Of a DNA stretch of 64,000 nt, positions 34,261 to 43,555 are shown piece after piece (the stretch's first letter is position 1; the number at the start of each line of letters is the position of its first letter). Location: positions 1 to 64,000 of the forward strand of contig NZ_FNJH01000005.1 in NCBI RefSeq assembly GCF_900103225.1, given 5' to 3'. Both the position numbers and the translations under genes were made by a program. The notes under the pieces were generated by a model. The model saw only the letters and a program-made list of their open reading frames with translations. It was not told where the DNA came from and did not search any database. Source of the DNA: Pseudomonas congelans (GTDB taxonomy: Bacteria > Pseudomonadota > Gammaproteobacteria > Pseudomonadales > Pseudomonadaceae).

Positions 34261-36168
34261 ATGAAATGCGACCCCACTCTTTATCGCGCCGCCCCGCCAT
34301 CACTCGCCGTGAAACCCCGTCTGATCCGTCAACTGTTTTTACCGCCGCTGATCCTCATGCTGATGATCGGGCTGGGCTATATCGCCTATCTGGTCAGTGA
34401 ACACAGCGCCATCAAGGGCCTGCGCGAAACCGGTGAGCGCCAGCTTGAGCTTCACGCCCGCACGGTCGAGAGCGAAATCAGCAAATACACCTACCTGCCC
34501 AGCGTGCTGGAGCTGGAGTCCAGCGTGTCGCAGTTGCTGAACGAACCGGGACCCGAGCTTCAGCAGCAGGTCAACCGCTATCTCGAAGGCCTGAATCGAC
34601 GCAGCCGCAGTCGTGCCATTTACGTGATGGACACCACCGGACGTGTGCTGGCCACCAGCAACTGGCGCGACTCCGACAGCTATCAGGGTGAAGACCTGTC
34701 TTTCCGTGCCTACTTCCAGGACGCCGTGCGTGGCCTGCCCGGGCGCTTTTACGGCATCGGCACTACCACGGGCGAGTCGGGCTATTACCTGGCGCACGGG
34801 CTTGAAGACAAAGGCCGCATCATCGGCGTTGCGGTGATCAAGGTACGCCTCGAAGCGCTCGAAGAACGCTGGCAGAGGGCGCGGCTGGAGGCGTTTGTCA
34901 GCGACGAGAATGGCATCATCATCCTCTCCAGCGACCCGGCCCGGCGCCTGAAATCAGTGCGCCCGCTCACTGCCGAGGTCAAGGAGCGTCTGGCTCGCAG
35001 CCTGCAATATTACTGGTGGCCGCTCGACGAACTGGTGCCACTGGAACGGGAAACCCTGTCAGAAGGCGTCGAGACGCTGGTGTTCCCCGCCAACATCAGT
35101 GTCGACCGCGAACACAAACAGGTCAGTTATCTGGCCCAGAGCCGCCCGTTGAGTGATACCGCCTGGCACCTGACACTGCTTACCCCGCTGGAGGATCTGC
35201 GCCGTGAAGCGGCCAATCAGGGCATGCTGGTCGCCGTGGCCTGCGCACTGGTGACCTTTCTGCTGATCGCCTGGAACGAGCGGCGCAAGGTGATCTCGAC
35301 CCGGCTTGCCGCCAGGGAAGCGCTACAGGCTGCCAACAACGAGCTGGAACGCAAGATCACCGAACGTACCGAACACCTGCGGGCCAGCAACGAACGCCTC
35401 AAGGCGCAGATTCGTGAACGAAGGCAGGCTGAAGACACCTTGCGCAAGGCGCAGGACGAACTGGTCCAGGCCGGAAAGCTGGCCGCCATCGGCCAGATGT
35501 CGACCAGCATCGCGCATGAGCTGAACCAGCCTCTGGCCGCACTGCGCACCTTGTCCGGCAACACCGTGCGCTTTCTGGAGCGAGGTGCGCTGGACACCGC
35601 GAGTACCAACCTGCGCACCATCAATGATCTGGTCGACCGCATGGGCCGCATCACCGCCAGCCTGCGCGCATTCGCCAGACGCGGCGACGATCAGGGCCAG
35701 GCGCAACTGAGCAAGGCTGTCGATGCGGCGGCGCAGTTGTTGGGTGTGCGTCTGGAGCAGTCCGGCCTGACACTGCATCGAGATTTCGTCGATGCCACGC
35801 TGACCATCGACCAGACCCGCCTGGAACAGATTCTGGTCAACCTGATCGGCAACGCACTGGATGCCATGTCCGACCAGCAGCAACCGGAGGTATGGCTCGC
35901 CGGGTCGGTTGTCGACGGCCGATACCGTCTGCGGGTACGTGATAACGGGCACGGCGTCGACGCCGAGGCGCGCAAGCATCTGTTTGAACCTTTCTTCACC
36001 ACCAAACCGGGCGAACAAGGCCTGGGGCTGGGCCTGACGCTGTCGGCGAGCCTTGCCGCCGCAGCCGGCGGCAGCCTGAGCGCAGAGCATCCGGAGGACG
36101 GCGGAACAACGTTTGTCCTGAGCCTGCCGTTCATTCCCGATGCCCGCCACCCGGACAGCCCGACATGA
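34261..36168 (+). CDS. aauS: sensor histidine kinase for acidic amino acids (DctB-like)
   Basis: A 635-residue membrane kinase. A first membrane helix (LFLPPLILMLMIGLGYIAYLV) lies near residues 25-45, then a periplasmic dCache-type sensor domain to about 320, a second helix (MLVAVACALVTFLLIAW), a coiled coil, and HisKA with His419 in IAHELNQPLAAL. The HATPase block DNGHGVD and GLGLGLT follows. DctB-type kinases sense C4 acids; next to aatJQMP this one fits AauS of P. putida. A GTG at 34258 directly before the ATG is an alternative start. Confidence 0.9.
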   Translation: MKCDPTLYRAAPPSLAVKPRLIRQLFLPPLILMLMIGLGYIAYLVSEHSAIKGLRETGERQLELHARTVESEISKYTYLPSVLELESSVSQLLNEPGPELQQQVNRYLEGLNRRSRSRAIYVMDTTGRVLATSNWRDSDSYQGEDLSFRAYFQDAVRGLPGRFYGIGTTTGESGYYLAHGLEDKGRIIGVAVIKVRLEALEERWQRARLEAFVSDENGIIILSSDPARRLKSVRPLTAEVKERLARSLQYYWWPLDELVPLERETLSEGVETLVFPANISVDREHKQVSYLAQSRPLSDTAWHLTLLTPLEDLRREAANQGMLVAVACALVTFLLIAWNERRKVISTRLAAREALQAANNELERKITERTEHLRASNERLKAQIRERRQAEDTLRKAQDELVQAGKLAAIGQMSTSIAHELNQPLAALRTLSGNTVRFLERGALDTASTNLRTINDLVDRMGRITASLRAFARRGDDQGQAQLSKAVDAAAQLLGVRLEQSGLTLHRDFVDATLTIDQTRLEQILVNLIGNALDAMSDQQQPEVWLAGSVVDGRYRLRVRDNGHGVDAEARKHLFEPFFTTKPGEQGLGLGLTLSASLAAAAGGSLSAEHPEDGGTTFVLSLPFIPDARHPDSPT

Positions 36169-36178
36169 GACGACACCC

Positions 36179-37507
36179 ATGAGCATAAACAGCGACCTGA
36201 CTGTCCTGATCGTCGAAGACGATCCGCATGTATTGCTCGGCTGCCAGCAGGCCCTCGCGCTGGAAGACATCGCCAGCGAGGGCGTTTCCAGCGCAGAAGA
36301 GGCCCTGAAGCTCATCGGTGACAACTTCGCCGGTATCGTCATCAGCGACATTCGCCTGCCGGGCATCGACGGGCTGGAGTTGCTGAGCCGTCTCAAGGCC
36401 CGTGACAGCAGCCTGCCGGTGGTGCTGATCACCGGCCACGGCGACATCACTATGGCCGTCAACGCAATGCGTGATGGCGCTTACGATTTCATGGAAAAAC
36501 CCTTTTCGCCCGAGCGTCTGGTCGACGTCACCCGGCGCGCACTGGAACAACGCGGGCTGGCCCGTGAAGTGTGGGCGTTGCGCAAGCAACTGGCCGAGCG
36601 CGATTCGCTGGAAGGCCGGATCATCGGCCGCTCCCCGGCCATGCAAAACCTGCGTGCTTTGATAGCCAACGTCGCCGACACCTCGGCCAACGTGCTGATC
36701 GAAGGCGAAACCGGCACGGGCAAGGAACTGGTCGCACGCTGCCTGCACGACTTCAGCCGGCGCAAGGACAGTCAGTTCGTGGCGCTCAACTGTGGCGGGC
36801 TGGCGGAAAGCCTATTCGAGTCGGAAATCTTCGGCCACGAAGCCAACGCCTTTACCGGCGCGGGCAAGCGGCGCATCGGCAAGATCGAGCACGCGCACAA
36901 CGGCACGCTGTTTCTCGATGAAGTGGAAAGCATGCCGGTCAATCTGCAGATCAAACTGTTGCGCGTCCTGCAGGAGCGAACCCTTGAGCGGCTGGGTTCC
37001 AACCAGAGCGTCGCCGTGGATTGCCGGGTCATAGCGGCGACCAAATCCGACTTGAATGCCCTGGGCAAGACCAATCAGTTCCGCAGCGACCTGTATTACC
37101 GCCTGAACGTCGTCACGCTTGAACTACCACCCTTGCGAGAACGCCGCGAAGACATTCTGCAGCTGTTCGAACACTTTCTGCAGTTGTCGTCGTTACGTTT
37201 TGATCGCGAACCGCCCGTGCTGGATCGGCAGACCAGCTCGAACCTGATGAGCCACGACTGGCCAGGCAATGTACGCGAACTGCGCAACGTCGCCGAGCGC
37301 TTTGCCCTGGGCCTGCCAGCGTTCAAGCAGTCAGGCACGGTCAGTGAAAACCAGAGCCTGGGGTTTGCCGAAGCGGTCGAAGCCTTCGAACGCTCTCTGC
37401 TTGGCGACGCCTTGCAACGCAGCGGCGGCAACCTCAGCCAGGCCAGCCAGGAACTGGGCATGGCCAAGACCACACTGTTTGACAAGGTCAAGAAATACGG
37501 GCTTTGA
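36179..37507 (+). CDS. aauR: sigma-54-dependent response regulator
   Basis: A 442-residue NtrC-family activator. The receiver domain carries Asp57 (SDIRLPG). The AAA+ domain has Walker A GETGTGKE near 180 and DEVESM. The sigma-54-contacting loop reads NAFTGA at 223-228 instead of GAFTGA. A Fis-type HTH (NLSQASQELGMAKTTLFDKV) ends the protein. I start it at 36179 (MSINSDLTVL). It is expected to activate the aatJ promoter through the inverted repeats at 30747-30791 after phosphorylation by AauS. Confidence 0.92.
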   Translation: MSINSDLTVLIVEDDPHVLLGCQQALALEDIASEGVSSAEEALKLIGDNFAGIVISDIRLPGIDGLELLSRLKARDSSLPVVLITGHGDITMAVNAMRDGAYDFMEKPFSPERLVDVTRRALEQRGLAREVWALRKQLAERDSLEGRIIGRSPAMQNLRALIANVADTSANVLIEGETGTGKELVARCLHDFSRRKDSQFVALNCGGLAESLFESEIFGHEANAFTGAGKRRIGKIEHAHNGTLFLDEVESMPVNLQIKLLRVLQERTLERLGSNQSVAVDCRVIAATKSDLNALGKTNQFRSDLYYRLNVVTLELPPLRERREDILQLFEHFLQLSSLRFDREPPVLDRQTSSNLMSHDWPGNVRELRNVAERFALGLPAFKQSGTVSENQSLGFAEAVEAFERSLLGDALQRSGGNLSQASQELGMAKTTLFDKVKKYGL

Positions 37508-37535
37508 GCACTGCGCCCGATCTTGAGGGTGCGGT

Positions 37536-37668
37536 GTAGCGCAGATCTGTGACGCAGAGCGTCACCCAATGCATTCCCACGCTGGAGCGTGCGGAACGAT
37601 CAGTGCTCTAACATTATCGTGCCCATGCTCCGCGTGGGCATGCCGTTCCGGACGCTCTGCGTCCGATC
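37536..37668. repeat. dispersed intergenic repeat, copy C
   Basis: A single unit with GTGACGCAGAGCGTCACCC, a TTCCCACGCTGGAGCGTG hairpin side, CCCATGCTCCGCGTGGGCATG and GGACGCTCTGCGTCC. It fills the gap between convergent aauR and frnE and may act as a terminator. Confidence 0.8.
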
Positions 37669-37684
37669 CTGCGCAGCCAGCGGG

Positions 37685-38332
37685 TTACTTTGATTCGCTG
37701 ACAATCTGGCGGATCGCGCTGACGAATACCTCGACCGGCTGACCGCCCGAGACGGCGTACTGATCGTTGAAGACCATGGTCGGCACGGACGTGATACCGC
37801 GAGACGTCCAGAGCTGCTCCGCCTCGCGAACTTCGGTGGTGTACTCGTCACTGTCCAGAATGGCCTGGGCACGCAGACGGTCCAGGCCAACCTTCTGCGC
37901 CACATCCGCCAGAGTCTGGTGATTGGACGGGTCTTTCAGGTCACTGAAATACGCCTCGAACAGCGCCTGCTTCAACGCATGCTGCTTGCCTTGCTGTTCG
38001 GCCCAGTGCAGCAGCCGATGGGCATCGAACGTGTTGTAGATACGTCGCTCACCCTTGGCAAAGGTGAAGCCGAGCTCGGCACCGCGCTCACGAATGGTCT
38101 CGTGAATACCCTCGATCTGTTCCGGCGTGGAGCCGTACTTTTCGGCAATGTGCTCTTTGATGTCCTGGCCTTCGGCAGGCATGTTCGGGTTCAGCTCGAA
38201 AGGCTGGAAGTGAATGTGCGCTTGCACCTCATCCCCCAGCGCCTCCAGCGCCTGATCCAGCGCGCGCAGACCAATGACGCACCAGGGGCAGGAAACATCG
38301 GAGATGAAGTCGATCTTCAGTGCAGTTGTCAT
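37685..38332 (-). CDS. DsbA-family FrnE-like oxidoreductase
   Basis: A 215-residue thioredoxin-fold protein with a DsbA insertion. The active site CPWC (SDVSCPWCVIG) is near residue 16. There is no signal peptide, so it acts in the cytosol. FrnE-type proteins are dithiol oxidoreductases linked to polyketide tailoring or stress; the substrate here is unknown. AAAGGG precedes the ATG at 38332. Confidence 0.88.
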   Translation of the reverse strand: MTTALKIDFISDVSCPWCVIGLRALDQALEALGDEVQAHIHFQPFELNPNMPAEGQDIKEHIAEKYGSTPEQIEGIHETIRERGAELGFTFAKGERRIYNTFDAHRLLHWAEQQGKQHALKQALFEAYFSDLKDPSNHQTLADVAQKVGLDRLRAQAILDSDEYTTEVREAEQLWTSRGITSVPTMVFNDQYAVSGGQPVEVFVSAIRQIVSESK

Positions 38333-38399
38333 ATCGGCCCTTTTCGGTAAGCAAAGGTCACACGATACACCTCTGCCCATGCCTGACAACCGGGCAGAC

Positions 38400-39392
38400 T
38401 TACAACTGAGCCAGGTTGCGACCGTCTTCATGCTGGGCTTTCAGGTACGGCAGCACTGCACCGAGCAACGGAGCCTTGAAGGCTTCCTGAAAACGATGCG
38501 CCAACCCCGGAATCAGGCGCAGCTGACTACCCTGAATGTGCGCGGCCACATGCACACCATGCATGACTGGCAACAGCGGGTCAGCCGTGCCATGAACCAC
38601 CAGTACCGGCAGACGCAGGCGGTTCAGCAGCTCCACGCGGCTGGGCTCGGCCAGAATCGCCATGATCTGGCGTTTCACGCCCTCGGGATTGAACGCCCGG
38701 TCATATGAAACAGCCGCCTGATGCAGCAACTGCTGGCGATCGTCCTTGACCTGCGGGCTGCCCAGCGCCGCAAGCAGATCGGCCTGCTGCTCGATTGCTA
38801 CTTCCCGGTTGGGCGCGCCGCGACGCGCCAACAGTTGCATCAGCGCGGTACTGGGCATAGGCAAACCCTGCGCACCCGAACTGGTCATGATCAGCGTCAG
38901 GCTTTCGACCCGGGATGGCGCCAGATCAGCGAGGTGCTGGGCGATCATGCCGCCCATGCTCGCGCCCAACACGTGAAACTGGCGAATCTGCAACGCATCC
39001 ATCAGACCCAGCGCATCGTCGGCCATATCAGTCAAGGAGTACGGCGCCGAGACAGGCAGGCCGAGTTTATAACGCAGCACTTCGAACGTCAGATTGGCAT
39101 CGGCTGGCTGTTGCACCCACGAAGACAGACCCACATCGCGATTGTCGTAGCGAATCACCCGATAGCCCTGCTGACACAAGGCGACCACGACCTCATCCGG
39201 CCAGTGAATCAACTGCCCACCCAGCCCCATCACCAACAGCAAGGCAGGGTCGGACTCGCTACCAATACTCTGGTAGGCAATCCGTACTTCCTTGAGGTCG
39301 GCCATCTGTACAGGAACATCGGTATCACAACGATCGGCCGCAAAAGACGGCAAGCCGCACAGAAGCGCGGCCAGAAAAATTAAAACCCGCAT
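38400..39392 (-). CDS. exported alpha/beta hydrolase
   Basis: A 330-residue hydrolase. The start at 39392 gives a signal peptide (MRVLIFLAALLCGLPSFAA). The nucleophile elbow is LGASMGGM, the oxyanion region MGLGGQLIHW, and the catalytic His is probably in GLAHRF near the C-terminus. It is a periplasmic esterase or lipase-like protein of unknown substrate. The longer ORF start at 39461 would bury the signal peptide. Confidence 0.82.
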   Translation of the reverse strand: MRVLIFLAALLCGLPSFAADRCDTDVPVQMADLKEVRIAYQSIGSESDPALLLVMGLGGQLIHWPDEVVVALCQQGYRVIRYDNRDVGLSSWVQQPADANLTFEVLRYKLGLPVSAPYSLTDMADDALGLMDALQIRQFHVLGASMGGMIAQHLADLAPSRVESLTLIMTSSGAQGLPMPSTALMQLLARRGAPNREVAIEQQADLLAALGSPQVKDDRQQLLHQAAVSYDRAFNPEGVKRQIMAILAEPSRVELLNRLRLPVLVVHGTADPLLPVMHGVHVAAHIQGSQLRLIPGLAHRFQEAFKAPLLGAVLPYLKAQHEDGRNLAQL

Positions 39393-39515
39393 GAAAAACA
39401 CCAAAAAACAGAACCCCAGTAGGCCGCGAGTCTGATGATGTTTTTCCAAGCGCGCTGCCACACTTGCGTGACAGTTTGATGAATGGCGCTGAGCGGTCGT
39501 TAATCGAGTGTTTCG

Positions 39516-40250
39516 TTACGCGGCCACCTGATCCGCCATCATCAGGTTTTCCCCAAAACGGGCGCGCGCTTCGAGTAACGATTCATGGTGCCAGTTCGAA
39601 TGCGTGTCGCACTCGCCCAGGGACAGGACCTTGTAAACGGGCAGACGATCAAACACCGGGGCCATCAGCTCCGGTTCGGTCACACTGTCCAGATGCAAAC
39701 CCGCAACCGGCAGCAAGGTCGCGACACCCAGGTTGGCCCGCAGATCACCGTGATAGAGGCCGATGAGCTTCTTCAACGGCGAATACTGGAGAATGTGGTA
39801 GGCACGTTCGAAGGCGTTGCTCCATGCCAGTGGCAGATCGAGCGCCAGGATCGGTTCATCGATCTGTATCCACTCGACACCACGCGCAGCCAGCCGCCCG
39901 AAAATCTCGCCGTAGACAGGGAGCAGATGCTCCAGCAGGTCAAGACGATCCACCTCATCACCCTGAACTTCACTTAGCCAGAGCAGTGTCAGAGGGCCGA
40001 TCAGTGCAGGTTTGCGGCCTTGCTCGCAGGCTTCGCCGACGCTCGCCAGCAGCGGCGCCCAAGCGGGCTGAAAACGCTGGTCGCGTTTCAGGTGCGGCAC
40101 CTGCTGCGGACAACGCGTCATCAACCAGGTACGCAGTTCGGCGCCAGTGGTTGTGACACCCTGATCCTGTTTCCAGAAAGCCTGCAGAGCGTGCTGCAAT
40201 TCACGGTCTGCGCCAATGTGAAAATAGTCAGGGTGTTGAGTCAGGGCCAC
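39516..40250 (-). pseudogene. metE: decayed cobalamin-independent methionine synthase (metE remnant)
   Basis: A 244-codon ORF read from a GTG at 40250 with GGAGG seven bases upstream, the usual metE start context. It aligns with the N-terminal domain of MetE: HIGADRELQHAL, KPALIGPLTLLWL, RGVEWIQIDEPIL and DRLPVYKVLSLG are recognisable. Roughly residues 35-110 of MetE are missing in frame, and everything after about residue 320 is absent, including the catalytic zinc domain. It cannot be a methionine synthase. The metR gene is still divergent next to it. Inference: deletion remnant; a retained function is possible because the frame is open. Confidence 0.78.
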
Positions 40251-40298
40251 GATGCGTCCTCCATAAAAGATGGAGCTATTGTCGACAGCTGACCCAAC

Positions 40299-40313
40299 AT
40301 GAGACAAACTCAT
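40299..40313. promoter_or_regulatory. putative MetR box between the metE remnant and metR
   Basis: ATGAG-ACAAA-CTCAT is an inverted repeat close to the MetR consensus TGAA-N5-TTCA. It lies in the 106-bp divergent promoter region. Confidence 0.5.
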
Positions 40314-40356
40314 TTTTTTCGTGTTGATCACAAATACTGCTCATGGAGCACTGACC

Positions 40357-41274
40357 GTGCTTGAAATACGTCACCTCAAAACCCTGCATGCCCTGCGCGA
40401 GGCCGACAGCCTTGTGGAAGCAGCCGAGCGCCTGCACCTGACGCAATCGGCGCTCTCCCATCAGTTCAAGGAGCTGGAAGAGCGCATGGGCATGCCGCTG
40501 TTTGTGCGCAAGACCAAACCGGTGCGCTTTACCAGCGCCGGTTTGCGCCTGCTGCAACTGGCCGACTCCATGCTGCCGCAACTGCGCAGTGCCGAGCGCG
40601 ACATCGCCCGACTGGCAGGCGGCACTGCGGGACGGCTGCATATGGCAATCGAGTGCCACAGTTGTTTTCAGTGGCTGATGCCGACCATCGATCAGTTCCG
40701 CGATGCCTGGCCCGAGGTCGAACTGGACCTGTCTTCCGGCTTCTCGTTCGCGCCCTTGCCTGCCCTGGCGCGTGGCGATCTGGATCTGGTGGTGACCTCC
40801 GACCCGCTGGAATTGCCCGGCATCACCTATGTGCCGCTGTTTACCTATGAAGCGATGCTGGCGGTAGCCAACCAACATGCGCTGGCAACCAGGCCCTACG
40901 TCGTTCCGGAAGACTTGCTGACTGAAACGCTGATCACGTACCCGGTGGAACGCGACCGGCTGGACATCTTCACGCGCTTTCTGGAACCCGCCGACATCGA
41001 ACCGGCACAGGTACGCACATCGGAACTGACGGTGATGATGATGCAACTGGTCGCCAGCGGGCGCGGGGTCTGCGGCATGCCGCACTGGGCGCTGCATGAA
41101 TACAGCTCACGCGGCTATGTAAAGGCCAAACGGCTGGGCGAGAAAGGACTGTTTGCAACGCTCTACGCCGGTATCCGCGCCGACATGCTCGACGCCCCGT
41201 ACATGCGCGATTTCCTGCTGACCGCCAAGGACACCTCGTTTTCGACGCTCGATGGGGTGAGTGTGGTGCGCTGA
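40357..41274 (+). CDS. metR: MetR-type LysR regulator
   Basis: A 305-residue LysR-family activator of methionine genes that senses homocysteine. I use the GTG at 40357 because the family begins MLEIRHLKTLHALRE; the HTH (LVEAAERLHLTQSALSHQFKEL) follows. It is divergent from the metE remnant, the classic layout, but its normal neighbour target is broken. It presumably controls other met genes. Confidence 0.92.
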   Translation: MLEIRHLKTLHALREADSLVEAAERLHLTQSALSHQFKELEERMGMPLFVRKTKPVRFTSAGLRLLQLADSMLPQLRSAERDIARLAGGTAGRLHMAIECHSCFQWLMPTIDQFRDAWPEVELDLSSGFSFAPLPALARGDLDLVVTSDPLELPGITYVPLFTYEAMLAVANQHALATRPYVVPEDLLTETLITYPVERDRLDIFTRFLEPADIEPAQVRTSELTVMMMQLVASGRGVCGMPHWALHEYSSRGYVKAKRLGEKGLFATLYAGIRADMLDAPYMRDFLLTAKDTSFSTLDGVSVVR

Positions 41275-41329
41275 CATGGGGTTTGCTGACAGTGTCGTCC
41301 TGCACCACGATGCAGGACGACTGCGCCAT

Positions 41330-41740
41330 TCAGCTACGTGCTGCCTGGCGCTTCAGATACAGCGGCAGGATCAGATCGCGGGTCAACGGAGCCAGTTGCA
41401 AACCCGCATGACTGTCCGCGTCAACCCATAGCACTTCCTCGATCTCGGCGGCAGGCACTGCCTGAGCGTCGGTCCTGACCTCATACAACTGACAGTTGAC
41501 CTCGAAACCGGGCTCGTTGGCGGCGGGTGCCGTGAACTCACCGAGAAATACTGTCTGCGCCGGATCGATGATCAGCCCGAGTTCTTCTTCGAGTTCTCTG
41601 GCCAGCGCCTGTGCTGCCGGTTCACCCGGCTCGATCTTGCCGCCCGGCTGCATGAAGGCCTGGGTACCACGCTTGCGCACCAACAAAGTCCGGCCGTCTG
41701 CGCCGATCAGCAGCGCCGCCGCGATGCGGATGATCTTCAT
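41330..41740 (-). CDS. NUDIX hydrolase
   Basis: A 136-residue hydrolase with a complete Nudix box, GGKIEPGEPAAQALARELEEE near residues 33-55. It probably cleaves nucleoside diphosphate derivatives in the cytosol; the substrate is unknown. Its ATG at 41740 overlaps the ddl stop by four bases, so it is translated with ddl. Confidence 0.92.
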   Translation of the reverse strand: MKIIRIAAALLIGADGRTLLVRKRGTQAFMQPGGKIEPGEPAAQALARELEEELGLIIDPAQTVFLGEFTAPAANEPGFEVNCQLYEVRTDAQAVPAAEIEEVLWVDADSHAGLQLAPLTRDLILPLYLKRQAARS

Positions 41741-42828
41741 GCGAAGATCTCCGTTTTCAGCAGACGCGCCTGATCGGCCCGTTCCAGCGCCAGAACGATC
41801 AGGCGATGAATCAGTTCGGCGTACGACATACCGCTGGCATGCCAGAGCTTGGGGTACATGCTGATGGAGGTGAAACCCGGCAGCGTGTTGACTTCGTTGA
41901 TGATGATGTCGCGTCCTTCGGTGACGAAGAAATCGACCCGCGAAAGCCCTGCGCAACCCAGCACCTTGTACGCTTGCAACGCGACGTCACGAACCTGATC
42001 GCTCAGATCGGCAGGCATCTCGGCGGGGATGGCGATGCGTGCCTGATCGCCGTTCAGGTACTTGGTGTCGTAGGCATAGAATTCATCATTGGCAATCACT
42101 TCGCCACAGACACTGACCTGCGCATCGAAGTTACCCAGTACGGCGCACTCCACTTCCCGGCCAACAATGCCCTGCTCGATCAGCAGCTTGTGATCGAACT
42201 CGAAACCCAGCGCCAGTGCCGCCACGAAACCAGCCTCGTCAGACACCTTGCTCACGCCCACCGATGAACCCTGGTTGGCCGGCTTGACGAACATCGGCAG
42301 CCCCAGCTGTACGGCCGCCTCCTTGAAAGAAAGGCTTTCTCCACGCGACAGGACCCTGAACGGCGCGACGGCAATGCCCGCATCGCGCAGCAGACGCTTG
42401 GTCACGTCCTTGTCCATACAGGCCGCAGAGGACAGCACATCGGCGCCGACAAAGGGCACGGCCAGCATGCGCAGCAGACCCTGCAACGCACCGTCTTCAC
42501 CAAAAGCGCCGTGGATCAGCGGGAATACCACATCGATAGCTGCCAGTGGCTGGCCTGACTCGACCTCGACAAACTGCCCGCCAATGCTGCCCGGCAGCAA
42601 GGACAATGGCTTGCCTGATGCGCTCAGCTTGATCCGTGCAGGATCAGTGGCATTGAGCAGGTAATCGGCTTCGTCGAAATGCAGCCAGCGACCCAGCTTG
42701 TCGACGCCGATCAGGGTCAGCGCATAGCGTTCACGATCAATCGCATTGATCACGTTGCGTGCCGACTGCAACGAAACCTCATGCTCGCTGGATTGCCCAC
42801 CGAAAACGATGGCGACTGACTTTTTCAA
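41737..42828 (-). CDS. ddlA: D-alanine--D-alanine ligase
   Basis: A 363-residue ATP-grasp enzyme that makes the D-Ala-D-Ala dipeptide for peptidoglycan. The family motifs HGAFGEDGALQG, KPANQGSSVGVSKV and EVNTLPGFTSISMYP are intact. Length fits the DdlA form rather than the shorter DdlB found in the division cluster. It overlaps the NUDIX gene. Confidence 0.95.
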   Translation of the reverse strand: MKKSVAIVFGGQSSEHEVSLQSARNVINAIDRERYALTLIGVDKLGRWLHFDEADYLLNATDPARIKLSASGKPLSLLPGSIGGQFVEVESGQPLAAIDVVFPLIHGAFGEDGALQGLLRMLAVPFVGADVLSSAACMDKDVTKRLLRDAGIAVAPFRVLSRGESLSFKEAAVQLGLPMFVKPANQGSSVGVSKVSDEAGFVAALALGFEFDHKLLIEQGIVGREVECAVLGNFDAQVSVCGEVIANDEFYAYDTKYLNGDQARIAIPAEMPADLSDQVRDVALQAYKVLGCAGLSRVDFFVTEGRDIIINEVNTLPGFTSISMYPKLWHASGMSYAELIHRLIVLALERADQARLLKTEIFA

Positions 42829-42979
42829 AGCGGTTACTCCTGTTTTTCAGGCCGCGAAGATAAAAGCAATGTCGGCTGTTAGTCCAGTAGATGATTGGCC
42901 GCAGGCCTGAAATTCAGACAAAAAAATCCCGGGGGTGGGCAATCCATGCGAAATGCCCACGACCGGGAGGTCAGACCGC

Positions 42980-43261
42980 TCATTGAGCGGCTGCGGTTTC
43001 TTTCTTGCCAGCGGAGCCAAAGGTGGCGAAACGCTTGTTGAAACCCGCGATCCGGCCTTCGGTGGTGGTCTTGCGCTGCTGCCCGGTGTACATCGGGTGC
43101 GAGGCGCTGGAAACGTCGAGCGCAACATAAGGATAGGTAGCGCCGTCGGTGTGCTGTTGCGTGCGGTCTGTGTCTACGGTCGAGCCGATCAGGAAGTAGA
43201 CGTCGGCAGCGGTGTCGTGAAACAGCACGGTGCGGTATTGAGGATGGATATCGGGTTTCAT
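42980..43261 (-). CDS. rpmE2: 50S ribosomal protein L31 type B (zinc-independent)
   Basis: A 93-residue L31 paralogue starting MKPDIHPQYRTVLF. It contains no cysteine, so it lacks the CxxC zinc site of the housekeeping L31. Such forms replace zinc-bound L31 during zinc starvation under Zur control, and a Zur-like dyad lies at 43292-43309. The Ala/Lys-rich C-terminal tail is typical. Confidence 0.95.
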   Translation of the reverse strand: MKPDIHPQYRTVLFHDTAADVYFLIGSTVDTDRTQQHTDGATYPYVALDVSSASHPMYTGQQRKTTTEGRIAGFNKRFATFGSAGKKETAAAQ

Positions 43262-43291
43262 CGTGATCTCTCCGGTGAGTTGACTGGAATA

Positions 43292-43309
43292 GTTATACAG
43301 TAACATAAC
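43292..43309. promoter_or_regulatory. putative Zur box upstream of rpmE2
   Basis: GTTATACAGTAACATAAC contains GTTAT-N3-GTAAC and an overlapping GTTAT/ATAAC pair, close to the Zur core GTTATA-N-TATAAC. It lies 31-48 bp before the rpmE2 start. Confidence 0.6.
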
Positions 43310-43555
43310 GGAAGATGAGAATGATTGCTGTTGATTGCCATCATCGGTGAGGTTGATCGAACACGCACATGGCGCCGCTGTCGGCGGGAAGCCACTGAAC
43401 CGCCCGGCCCAGAGACATTCTGTAATATCGCACCTTTGCAATTGCCCTCGATTAGCGGCACCCTGCCGCGCCGCCGAACGTCACTCGTCGCTGGCCTGGA
43501 ACCTGAGCCTCTGTGGCCTATCTTTACTCATTAGCACTTTCAAGAGTCCACCGTT

